This document shows, in pieces, positions 56,652 through 64,000 of a DNA stretch of 64,000 nt. Under the pieces are notes generated by a model. That model was not told the origin of the DNA and did no database searches. It was given only the letters and a program-made list of their open reading frames with translations. The position numbers and the translations under genes are program-made. How positions within the stretch are numbered: the stretch's first letter is position 1; the number at the start of each line of letters is the position of its first letter. Origin of the DNA: CAVTJL01 sp963752325 (lineage in GTDB: Bacteria > Pseudomonadota > Alphaproteobacteria > Geminicoccales > Geminicoccaceae); the NCBI GenBank assembly GCA_963752325.1, contig CAVVXU010000022.1, forward strand, positions 186,001 through 250,000. The letters are read 5' to 3'.

Positions 56652-57701
56652 ATGCGAGCGCTGCGCCTCTTCACCGGACCCGAGGACATCGGCCAGTCGG
56701 CCTGGTACTGGGCCGGCTTCGCCGTCGCCGTGGCCCTGCTCTTCTACTACGCCAACCTCATCAGCGACTTCGATGCCACGAATATGGCGTACTATCTCTC
56801 GAATGTGCCAATGGCACTGGGTCTGGCGATGCTCTGGGGCTATTGTGGCGTCCTGAGCTTCGGTCAGGTCGCTTATTTCGGCATCGCCGGCTATCTCTAC
56901 GGCATCATCGGTGGCAACCTCACCGCCTATTCATGGGGCCCGATCGTGGGCTCGCTGGGTGGGCTTGCCGCCTGCGCGATCGTCTCGGCCATCTTCGGCT
57001 ACTTCGTGTTCTACGCTCGCGTGCAGATGTGGATCACGCCGATCCTGACGCTCGTCTTCACCCTGCTGCTCGAGACCTTTCTCGGCCAGACAGCGGGCTA
57101 TCAGTGGCGGGTGGGCGCCGTGCAGCTCGGCGGCTACAACGGGATGACGGGCATCCCGACCTTCCAGATCGGCCAGCTCGTCTTCATGGGCTATTCTTTC
57201 TACTACTACACATTGATCGTCGTGCTGATCTGCTTCCTGGGCTGCCGGGCGCTCGTGGGCTCGCGGAGCGGCCGCGTGATGCTGGCGATCCGCGAGGATG
57301 CGCTGCGCACCGAGCTTCTGGGCTACGACATCCGCGCCCGCCAGCTGGGCGTCTTCGTGCTGGCGGCCGTTCTCGCCGGCGTCTCGGGGCTGCTCTACGT
57401 CCAGTGGGGCAACTACATTACGCCCTCGCAGGTGGGCCTGCTGCAGGCAGCGCTGCCAGTGATCTGGGTGGCGGTCGGCGGGCGGGACAGCCTCTTGGCC
57501 GTCGCGACCTCGACCTATGCCCTCAACTGGCTGAACTACACGCTCTCCTCGACCGGCAACCAGTACGCGATGATCATCACGGGCGCCCTCCTCGTGCTGG
57601 TGATGCTGTTCTTCCCGCGCGGCATCATCGTCACCCTGGCGCGCGAGCTGCCGCGGCGCGGCTGGCGCGCGGCCCTCACACCCGATGCGGGGAGCCGCTG
57701 A
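56652..57701 (+). CDS. LivM/UrtC-type ABC permease (amide locus, system 1)
   Basis: A 349-residue permease: ALGLAMLWGYCGVLSFGQVAYFGIAGY, the AIREDALRTELLGYDIRARQLGVFV loop and VIWVAVGGRDSLL near the end. It has about ten hydrophobic segments. Its stop TGA at 57699-57701 is followed immediately by the ATG of the first ATPase at 57703. Confidence 0.93.
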   Translation: MRALRLFTGPEDIGQSAWYWAGFAVAVALLFYYANLISDFDATNMAYYLSNVPMALGLAMLWGYCGVLSFGQVAYFGIAGYLYGIIGGNLTAYSWGPIVGSLGGLAACAIVSAIFGYFVFYARVQMWITPILTLVFTLLLETFLGQTAGYQWRVGAVQLGGYNGMTGIPTFQIGQLVFMGYSFYYYTLIVVLICFLGCRALVGSRSGRVMLAIREDALRTELLGYDIRARQLGVFVLAAVLAGVSGLLYVQWGNYITPSQVGLLQAALPVIWVAVGGRDSLLAVATSTYALNWLNYTLSSTGNQYAMIITGALLVLVMLFFPRGIIVTLARELPRRGWRAALTPDAGSR

Positions 57702-57702
57702 G

Positions 57703-58422
57703 ATGGCCGAGGCTATTCTCGCGACCCGGGAGCTCGCGAAGCGCTTCGGTGGGGTGGTCGCGACCGACAGCGTGTCGCTCGCCGTCGGCGAGGGCGAGCT
57801 GCGCTGCATCATCGGCCCGAACGGTGCCGGCAAGTCGACGCTCTTCGCCCTGCTCTGTGGGATCTATCCCCCGGACGGGGGCAGCGTCCTCCTCAAGGGA
57901 ACCGAGGTGACGCGGCTGCCGGCGTTCAAGCGGGTCCGGCTCGGCATCGGCCTCACCTTCCAGACCAACCGGGCCTACCACGCGCTCAATGTGCGCCAGA
58001 ACCTCGAGATCCCGCTGCCCATAGGCGCGGGCCGGTCGTCGGCCGCCGAGGAGCGCTTCCGCTACGCGCTCGACCTTTTCGGCCTCGAGGAGGAGGCGGA
58101 CACGGTGGCGCGCGAGCTGCCGCACCATCGCCTCCAGTGGCTCGAGATCGCGATGGTGCTGGCGGGCGGCCCGGACATCCTGCTGCTGGACGAGCCGACG
58201 GCCGGCCTGTCGCCGGAGGAGACGCTGCAGACGGCGCGCGTGCTGCAGCATCTGAACCAGAGCGGCCTCACCATCGTGGTGGTCGAGCACGACATCGCCT
58301 TCGTGCGCGAGGTGGCGCAGCAGGTCACCGTCCTGCACCAGGGCAGGATCTTCGCGGAGGGCACCGTGGACGAGATCACCGCCCACGACGATGTGCGCCG
58401 CATCTATCTGGGGCGTGCCTGA
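57703..58422 (+). CDS. LivG/UrtD-type ABC ATPase (amide locus, system 1)
   Basis: A 239-residue ATPase with Walker A GPNGAGKST, a LivG-like HHRLQWLEIAMVLAG in place of the canonical LSGGQ signature, and Walker B ILLLDEPTAGLSPEET. The start at 57703 was chosen because MAEAILATRELAKRFGG is the usual N-terminus and it follows the livM stop by one base. The unusual signature (HHRLQW) resembles LivG/UrtD divergence. Confidence 0.92.
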   Translation: MAEAILATRELAKRFGGVVATDSVSLAVGEGELRCIIGPNGAGKSTLFALLCGIYPPDGGSVLLKGTEVTRLPAFKRVRLGIGLTFQTNRAYHALNVRQNLEIPLPIGAGRSSAAEERFRYALDLFGLEEEADTVARELPHHRLQWLEIAMVLAGGPDILLLDEPTAGLSPEETLQTARVLQHLNQSGLTIVVVEHDIAFVREVAQQVTVLHQGRIFAEGTVDEITAHDDVRRIYLGRA

Positions 58423-58423
58423 G

Positions 58424-59131
58424 ATGGCGGGCATCCTCGAGGTCGCCGACCTCCGCGCCGGCTACGCCACGGGCGACGTCGTCCAGGGTGTCAGCATCAA
58501 TGTCGAGCGCGGCGAGGTCGTGGGCGTGCTGGGCCGCAACGGCGTCGGCAAGAGCACGCTGATGCGGGGCGTCATCGGCCTTCTGCGGGCGCGGCAGGGC
58601 AGGATCAGCTTCAAGGGCGAGGACGTCACGTCCGAGAGCGCCGACCGGCGCGCGCGGCGCGGCATGGGCTATGTCCCGCAAGGGCGCGAGATCTTCCCGC
58701 ACATGTCGGTGCTGGACAATCTGCGCATGGGCCAGTTCGTGAGCGCCGGCGCCGGCCGCTTCGCGCTGGATGAGGTCTACGGCTATTTTCCTTTCCTCAA
58801 GGAGCGGGCGCGCCAGCGCGGCGGAACGCTCTCGGGCGGCCAGCAGGAGATGCTGGCGATCGCCAGGGCGCTCGTGAATGGCCCTGAGCTTCTGCTGCTG
58901 GACGAGCCCTCGGACGGCGTCCAGCCCTCGATCGTCCAGGAGATCGGCGCCTTCATCGCCGAGATCGTGACACGCAAGCCGATCGGCGTTCTGATCGTCG
59001 AGCAAAACATCGATCTGATGCAGACCGCGGCGCATCGTGCCTACGTCCTCGACAAGGGCCGGGTCGTCGCCTCCATCACCCGCGAGGAGCTGCGCGACAC
59101 CGAGCGTGTCGCCGCGTTCCTCGCCATCTGA
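58424..59131 (+). CDS. LivF/UrtE-type ABC ATPase (amide locus, system 1)
   Basis: A 235-residue ATPase with Walker A GRNGVGKST, signature LSGGQQEMLAIARAL, Walker B LLLDEPSDGVQPS, and the LivF-type GYVPQGREIFPHMSVLDNL. SDGVQPSIVQEI is characteristic of UrtE-like proteins. It begins one base after the previous stop and is followed after 30 bases by the formamidase ORF. Confidence 0.94.
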   Translation: MAGILEVADLRAGYATGDVVQGVSINVERGEVVGVLGRNGVGKSTLMRGVIGLLRARQGRISFKGEDVTSESADRRARRGMGYVPQGREIFPHMSVLDNLRMGQFVSAGAGRFALDEVYGYFPFLKERARQRGGTLSGGQQEMLAIARALVNGPELLLLDEPSDGVQPSIVQEIGAFIAEIVTRKPIGVLIVEQNIDLMQTAAHRAYVLDKGRVVASITREELRDTERVAAFLAI

Positions 59132-59161
59132 CTTTCTCGCGTCTCACAGGGGAGCATTCCG

Positions 59162-61051
59162 ATGACGTGGCTCGAGACCTCCTACATGGCCCGCAAGGGC
59201 GTGGCGAAGGGCAAGGCCGGCAAGGCGCACCAGCTGACCGAGGCGGCGCAGGGCCGCTATCACTATGTCTATGGCGCCTATGCCGAGCCGGTGATGCGGA
59301 TCAAGCCGGGCGACCTCGTGATCGCCGAGACGCAGGACGCGTTCGAGGGTGCGATCACGAGCGAGAGCGACAAGCCGAGCGAGAAGCTGAACGTCCCCTT
59401 CCTCAACCCGCAATGCGGCCCGATCGCGGTCGAGGGTGCGGAGAAGGGCGACGTGCTCTGCGTGCACATCCACAGCATCAAGCCGCGCGGCCCGCAGCCG
59501 GTCGGCACGACGGCGCTGATCACCGAGTTCGGCGGCCTCGTCGCCACCACCGCCACCGCGCTCCTGAACCAGCCGCTGCCCGAGCGGGTCAAGAAGATGG
59601 AAGTGACCGAGCAGGGCATCAAGTTCAACGAGAAGATCACGCTCCCCTACGAGCCCTTCATCGGCACGCTCGGCGTGGCGCCCGAGATCGAGGCCGTGAG
59701 CTCGCTGCAGCCCGACTATTGGGGCGGCAACATGGACGTGCCCGACGTCGCCCCCGGTGCCATTCTCTACTTCCCGGTCCTGCACAAGGACGCCTATCTC
59801 TTTCTCGGCGACTGTCATGGCACGCAGGGCGATGGCGAGCTGTGCGGCGTGGCCGTCGAGATCCCGGCCACCGTCACCATCCATGTCGACCTCATCAAGG
59901 GCTGGCAGATCGCCTGGCCGCGCCTCGAGAACGAGCGCTTCATCATGACGCTCGGCAGTGCCAGGCCGATGGAGGATGCGGCGCGCATCGCCTATCGCGA
60001 GCTGATCCGCTGGCTCGTGAGCGATTTCGGCTTCGAGGAGAGCGAGGCATACTTCTTGCTGACGCAAGCAGGCCGGGTGCGGCTGGGCAACATGGTGGAC
60101 CCGAAATACACGCTCGGCGCGTCGATCCTGAAGAGCTACCTCAGCCTGAGGGAGGGCTTGGCGATGGCAGAGGACCGCAAGGGGCGCCACGAGGCCGTCG
60201 TCCGCGTCGCATGCGTCCAGATGGAGCCGCATGTCGGGGACAAGGCGGCCAATGTCGCCAAGGGCGTCGCGCTCATCGAGGAGGCGGCGGCGAACGGTGC
60301 CCGGCTCGTGGTCCTGCCGGAGCTGTGCAACTCCGGTTACGTGTTCGAGAGCCGGGACGAGGCGTTCGCGCTCGCCGAGCCGGTCCCGGACGGCCAGACC
60401 GTGCAGACCTGGGCCCGCCTCGCGCGCGACCATGGCCTCTACATCTCGGCCGGCATCTGCGAGCGCGACGGCGATCTTCTTTACAACTCGGCCGCCTTCA
60501 TCGGCCCCGAGGGTCCGATCGGGACGTTCCGCAAGGTGCATCTGTGGAACGAGGAGAACCTGTTCTTCGAGCCCGGCAATCTCGGCTTCCCGGTCTGGGG
60601 CACGCCGATCGGACGCGTCGGGGCGCTCATCTGCTACGATGGTTGGTTCCCCGAGGGCTACCGGCTGTGCGCGCTGCAGGGAGCCGACATCATCTGCATC
60701 TCGACCAACTGGGTGCCGATCCCCGGGCAGGACCCGAACCGGGAGGCGATGGCCAACATTCTCTGCATGAGCGCGGCCCATACCAACTCGGTCTTCATCG
60801 CGGCCGCCGACCGCGTCGGCACCGAGCGCGGCCAGCCCTTCATCGGCCAGAGCCTCGTCGTCTCCTACACCGGCTGGCCCGTCGCCGGGCCGGCGAGCCG
60901 GACCGAGGAGGAGATCATCTACGCCGACTGCAACCTCGCCGACGCGAGGCGCAAGCGGAACTGGAACGAGTACAACCAGGTCCTGCGAGACCGTCGCACC
61001 GATGTCTATGACGAGATGCTGGGCACCGGCGCCAAGCCGGGCTGGTACTGA
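59162..61051 (+). CDS. Acetamidase/formamidase joined to nitrilase-type amidohydrolase
   Basis: One 629-residue open frame. Residues ~1-330 are an acetamidase/formamidase (FmdA/AmdA): KPGDLVIAETQDAFEGAI, VLCVHIHSIKPRGPQPVG, FLGDCHGTQGDGELCGVAVE and MVDPKYTLGASILKSYL. Residues ~335-629 are a carbon-nitrogen hydrolase with the Glu-Lys-Cys triad in VLPELCNSGY, FRKVHLWNEE and LICYDGWFPE. Both would release ammonia from amides in the cytoplasm. A complete Shine-Dalgarno and ATG for the second domain remain at 60150-60166, so these may be two genes joined by a one-base loss near 60142. Confidence 0.88.
   Translation: MTWLETSYMARKGVAKGKAGKAHQLTEAAQGRYHYVYGAYAEPVMRIKPGDLVIAETQDAFEGAITSESDKPSEKLNVPFLNPQCGPIAVEGAEKGDVLCVHIHSIKPRGPQPVGTTALITEFGGLVATTATALLNQPLPERVKKMEVTEQGIKFNEKITLPYEPFIGTLGVAPEIEAVSSLQPDYWGGNMDVPDVAPGAILYFPVLHKDAYLFLGDCHGTQGDGELCGVAVEIPATVTIHVDLIKGWQIAWPRLENERFIMTLGSARPMEDAARIAYRELIRWLVSDFGFEESEAYFLLTQAGRVRLGNMVDPKYTLGASILKSYLSLREGLAMAEDRKGRHEAVVRVACVQMEPHVGDKAANVAKGVALIEEAAANGARLVVLPELCNSGYVFESRDEAFALAEPVPDGQTVQTWARLARDHGLYISAGICERDGDLLYNSAAFIGPEGPIGTFRKVHLWNEENLFFEPGNLGFPVWGTPIGRVGALICYDGWFPEGYRLCALQGADIICISTNWVPIPGQDPNREAMANILCMSAAHTNSVFIAAADRVGTERGQPFIGQSLVVSYTGWPVAGPASRTEEEIIYADCNLADARRKRNWNEYNQVLRDRRTDVYDEMLGTGAKPGWY
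60150..60166 (+). promoter_or_regulatory. Internal ribosome-binding site and start of nitrilase domain
   Basis: GGGAGGG (60150-60156) is followed after 7 bases by ATG (60164), which begins MAEDRKGRHEAVVRVACVQ, a normal nitrilase N-terminus. A TGA at 60147-60149 lies just before it in the +1 frame and would end the formamidase as ...KSYLSA. Confidence 0.7.
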
Positions 61052-61082
61052 GCGGACACCGAGGGAGAAGGAAGACAAGAAG

Positions 61083-62335
61083 ATGGTGAAGGTCACCCTC
61101 CGCAAGGACGGCGTCACGAGGCGTACCGTGCTGGGCGCGCTCGCCACGGCAGGCACCGCCGCGGTGGCGATGCCGTGGACGGTCCGGCATGCATGGGCCG
61201 CGACCCGATCCGGGTCGGGGTCATCTCGCCTCTGACGGGTGCCTGGACGGTCTATGGCAAGGCCCACTTCGCGGGCTTCGAGCTCGCCGTCGACGAGATC
61301 AACAAGGCCGGTGGCGTGCTCGGCCGGCAGATCGAGATCGTGGTGGGCGACAGCAAGACCGAGCCGCGCATCGTCGTCGAGCAGGCGAACCGGCTGGTCC
61401 GCCAGGAGCGCGTCGATCTCCTCGCCGGAACCTTCTCCTCGGCCGAGCGCAACGCGGCGGGCCCCGTCGTCCAGCAGACGGGCAAGCTCCTGCTCTACCC
61501 CACCTGGTACGAAGGCCAGAGCCAGGAATTCTTCCCCGGCGTGTGCAACAAGAACATCTTCATGTTCGGTCCCGAGCCGTCGCAGCAGGTCTGGCCGTTC
61601 ATCGACTACATCATGAAGAACCACGGCAAGAAGTTCTTCCTGATCGGCTCGGACTACGCCTGGCCTCGCGAGACGAACAAGATGTTCAAGGAGAAATTCA
61701 ACGAGCTGGGCGGCCAGGTCGTCGGCGAGGTCTACATCCCCTTCAACACGCCGCAGTACGATTCGGTGCTGCGCGACATCAAGAGCGCCGGGACCGAGGT
61801 GGTCTTCCACTCGCTGACCGGCTCCGACACGGTGAATTTCCGCCGCCAGTTCCACGCCGCCGGCATGTCGAAGGACATCACGCTCTGGACGGTGGACGAC
61901 GAGGAGGTGGTGACGAGCGGCCTCGGCCCGGAGGTCTCGGCCGGCACCTATGTCAGCTTCGACTACTTCATGACCATCGACCAACCGAACAACAAGGCGT
62001 TCCTCGAGCGCTTCTTCGCCAAGTACGGCAAGGACGCGCTGATGAACACGGTGGGCGTGGGCATGTACAACGCGGCCCATATGGGGGCCATGGCCATCGC
62101 GAAGGCAGGGTCGACCGACACCGCCAAGGTGCGCGAGGCCCTGAAAGGGCTGACCTTCGACGGCGCGCCGCAGGGGCCGGTGACGATGCGGGCCCTGGAC
62201 AACCAGGCGGTGCTGCCCTCCTACCTGATGCGCGTGCGGCCGGGCTGGACCGGCGTCAACGACATGTTCGAGCAGATCGAGGCGCTGCCTTCCGTGCAGC
62301 CCAAGCCTGCCGCCTGCAAGTCGCTGCCGCTCTGA
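61083..62335 (+). pseudogene. Second amide/urea-type ABC substrate-binding protein, one frameshift
   Basis: A twin-arginine signal (DGVTRRTVLGALATAGTAAVA, cleavage near AWA) is in one frame. One base is apparently missing near 61203, and the mature part continues in another frame: DPIRVGVISPLTGAWTVYGKAHF, VGDSKTEPRIVVEQANRLV, LLYPTWYEGQSQEFFPGVC, YIPFNTPQYDSVLRDIKSAG. It is in the same UrtA/AmiC-like group as the 54142 protein but clearly distinct in sequence. It is followed by a hairpin and by its own permease genes. Confidence 0.87.
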
Positions 62336-62341
62336 CCCATC

Positions 62342-62368
62342 CGGGCGGCCCCGGGGCGGGGCCGCCCG
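62342..62368 (+). promoter_or_regulatory. Strong GC stem-loop between binding protein and permease
   Basis: CGGGCGGCCCC and GGGGCCGCCCG form an 11-pair stem around a 5-base loop, 6 bases after the binding-protein stop. It ends 19 bases before the permease start. It probably sets the ratio of binding protein to membrane subunits. Confidence 0.6.
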
Positions 62369-62387
62369 ACCTTCCCCTGGAGAAGCC

Positions 62388-63248
62388 TTGCTCGCCTTTG
62401 CCCTCAGCGTCGTCGCCGACGCCGTGCTCATCACCCTGGTCCTGGCGCTCGCCGCCTCGGGCTTGGCCGTGATCTTCGGCCTCATCGGCGTCATCAACCT
62501 CGGCCATGGAGCGATGCTGACGCTCGGCGCCTACCTGATGTGGTGGACCACGAGCCACGGCGTCCCGTTCGTGCCGGCGGCGCTGCTGGCGGCGGTCGGC
62601 GTCGGGCTCATCGGCCTCGTGCTCGAGCACGTCCTCATCCGCCACTTCTATGACGAGCCGTTCGATACGCTGCTGCTGACCTGGGGCTTCTTCCTCGTCG
62701 CGACCGAGGTCATCAAGCTCGTTTTCGGCACCGACTTCCGCAACGTGCCCAACCCGCTGCCCGATACGATCCACCTCCTGGGCCTCGACCTTCCGGCCTA
62801 TCGCACCCTCGTGGGCGCCATCTCGCTCCTCGTCCTCCTTGCCCTGGCCGTGCTGCTCTTCCGAACGCGGATCGGGATCAAGGTCCGAGCGCTGGTGCAG
62901 AACCGCGAGATGGCGAGCCTGCTCGGGCTCGACGTCGGTCTGGCCTACAAGCAGGTCTTCGTCGCCGGCGCCTTCCTCGCAGGCCTCGCCGGCGCCCTGA
63001 TCAGCCCGATGCTCAGCATCGACCCCTATATCGGCAACGTCTTCCTCGTCCGCTCCTTCTTCGCCGTCACGGTGGGCGGCCTCGGCCAGATCCTGGCAGG
63101 GACATTGGTCGGAAGCTTCGTCGTCGGCGGGTCGGAGACGATCTTCGCGCTGGTCTCGAGCCAGGTCTTCGCCCAGACCGTCGTCTTCGCGCTCGCCATC
63201 GTGCTGCTGCGCTTCCGGCCGACGGGCCTGATCGGGACGAGGCGGTGA
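62388..63248 (+). CDS. LivH/UrtB-type ABC permease (amide locus, system 2)
   Basis: A 286-residue permease with SGLAVIFGLIGVINLGHGAMLTLGAY, the LVQNREMASLLGLDVGLAYKQVF loop and FFAVTVGGLGQILAGTLVG. The start is TTG at 62388, with GGAG 5 bases upstream; no nearer ATG keeps the first helix. Its stop overlaps the GTG start of the LivM-type gene by four bases. Confidence 0.9.
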   Translation: MLAFALSVVADAVLITLVLALAASGLAVIFGLIGVINLGHGAMLTLGAYLMWWTTSHGVPFVPAALLAAVGVGLIGLVLEHVLIRHFYDEPFDTLLLTWGFFLVATEVIKLVFGTDFRNVPNPLPDTIHLLGLDLPAYRTLVGAISLLVLLALAVLLFRTRIGIKVRALVQNREMASLLGLDVGLAYKQVFVAGAFLAGLAGALISPMLSIDPYIGNVFLVRSFFAVTVGGLGQILAGTLVGSFVVGGSETIFALVSSQVFAQTVVFALAIVLLRFRPTGLIGTRR

Positions 63249-64000
63249 GCGTGGCCGGAAGCCCGGCGCCGCGCGATGCCGCCGACCGACCGGCGCGGTG
63301 GGCCCTGGGCGAGATCCCGCTGGCCGTCCTGGTGCTCGCCACCCTGGCCATCATGCCGCTGCTCGCCGGGGGCTATGTCGTCTACATCCTGCCGCAGTAC
63401 ATGCTGTTCGGCGTGATGGCGATGTCGCTGGGCCTGCTGTGGGGGGGCAGCGGCATCCTCAGCTTCGGGCAGGCGGGCTTCTTCGCGATCGGCGGCTACG
63501 CCATCGGCCTCGTCATGGGGCACGAGGGGCTGCCGGTGAACCCGGCCTATCTGGGGATCCTGTGCGCCGTGCTGGTCTGCGCGGCGCTGGCCGCGGCCAT
63601 CGGCTACTTCCTCTTCAGCGCCGGTGTGCGCGACGGCTACTTCGTGCTGGTCACGCTCGCGCTCTCGATCATGGTCGAGCAGATCGCGGTGAGCCAGTCG
63701 GAGATCACCGGCGGCTGGAACGGCATGTTCATCAACCGGATGAGCCTGACCTTCCCCGGCTTCGAGCTGCAGCTCACCGAGGACGTGCCGATCTACTACC
63801 TCGTGCTCGCCGTGGCCGCCCTGGCCTATCTGGGCCTGCGGCTCGTCCAGCGCGCCCGCTTCGGCAAGATCCTGGTCGGCATCCGCGAGAACGAGGCGCG
63901 CATGGAGGCCCTGGGCTACGCCGCGCCGCTCTACAAAACCGCCGCCTTCGCGCTCTCGGGCGGCATCGCCGGCATGGCCGGTGCCCTCTACGCCACGCAC
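63245..64000 (+). CDS. LivM/UrtC-type ABC permease (5' part, system 2)
   Basis: The gene starts with GTG at 63245, overlapping the previous stop, and runs off the right edge after 252 codons. The translation shows YILPQYMLFGVMAMSLGLLW, GILSFGQAGFFAIGGY, SQSEITGGWNGMF and the cytoplasmic GKILVGIRENEARMEALGY loop, all LivM-type. The ATPase genes of this second system should lie just beyond the window. Confidence 0.92.
   Translation, partial: MSVAGSPAPRDAADRPARWALGEIPLAVLVLATLAIMPLLAGGYVVYILPQYMLFGVMAMSLGLLWGGSGILSFGQAGFFAIGGYAIGLVMGHEGLPVNPAYLGILCAVLVCAALAAAIGYFLFSAGVRDGYFVLVTLALSIMVEQIAVSQSEITGGWNGMFINRMSLTFPGFELQLTEDVPIYYLVLAVAALAYLGLRLVQRARFGKILVGIRENEARMEALGYAAPLYKTAAFALSGGIAGMAGALYATH

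Noticed and set aside
59144..62497. 1117-residue open frame on the minus strand
   Set aside because: It is antisense to well-identified amidase and binding-protein genes. Its composition (His/Asp/Val/Arg-rich, no motifs) is typical of shadow frames in GC-rich DNA.

Overview
The window is a GC-rich bacterial chromosome segment, most likely from an alphaproteobacterium. Supporting signs are a TrcR/DUF1013 cell-cycle regulator, a DUF6867 protein inside a liv operon, an HWE-type PAS histidine kinase with a stand-alone receiver, DUF2934 and DUF3309 proteins, and class III cyclases fused to TolB/TPR domains. Genus cannot be read from the sequence; a Rhodospirillales-like lineage is a guess.

Layout. 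1-5007: end of a branched-chain amino acid (liv) ABC operon (livM', livG, livF, DUF6867 protein, binding protein) and an M20 amidohydrolase. 5164-9746: small or hypothetical genes, trcR, and an orphan LivH-like permease that carries a lipoprotein-like N-terminus. 9760-16966: FAD monooxygenase, hydroxypyruvate-isomerase-like protein, a trypsin-fold protein lacking catalytic His and Ser, a cyclase-TolB-TPR protein and a frameshifted prpE. 17159-24464: a tightly packed + strand series of a degenerate ABC exporter, a cyclic-nucleotide-binding protein, a class III cyclase, an FkbM methyltransferase, then psd, pssA and a second CDP-alcohol phosphotransferase. 24559-27690: stress protein, DsbB, SPFH/NfeD pair and tRNA-Leu(CAA). 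27968-29278: a decayed IS3-family element. 29677-35744: broken methyltransferase, alpha/beta hydrolase and a cluster of stress and signalling genes. 35960-39816: protocatechuate genes (pobA, pcaF, pcaG, pcaH). 39875-49068: carbohydrate genes (GH13, GH144-like, GH3) around two SbmA/YddA-like ABC proteins. 49075-52123: MarC, then an FGGY kinase and class II aldolase. 52321-64000: a large amide-uptake and hydrolysis locus (AmiC sensor, AmiR antiterminator, liv/urt-type transporter, formamidase-nitrilase ORF, second liv/urt-type transporter running off the end).

How it fits together. The last 12 kb reads as one regulon: AmiC would sense an amide and release AmiR, which would antiterminate the operon. 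Two ABC systems import amides or urea-like compounds, and the amidase/nitrilase releases ammonia. A leader hairpin with an A1/G4 hexaloop upstream of amiC is a candidate AmiR target. The other unusual unit is 17159-21507, where a probably ATPase-dead ABC protein sits next to a cNMP receptor and a cyclase that could make its ligand.

Quality caution. At least seven otherwise well-conserved genes are interrupted by single-base indels, mostly in GC-rich runs, while their reading frames stay conserved on both sides. This looks more like sequencing or assembly error than decay. Those genes are marked pseudogene only because the reading frame is broken as given. The formamidase-nitrilase fusion may be the same artefact.
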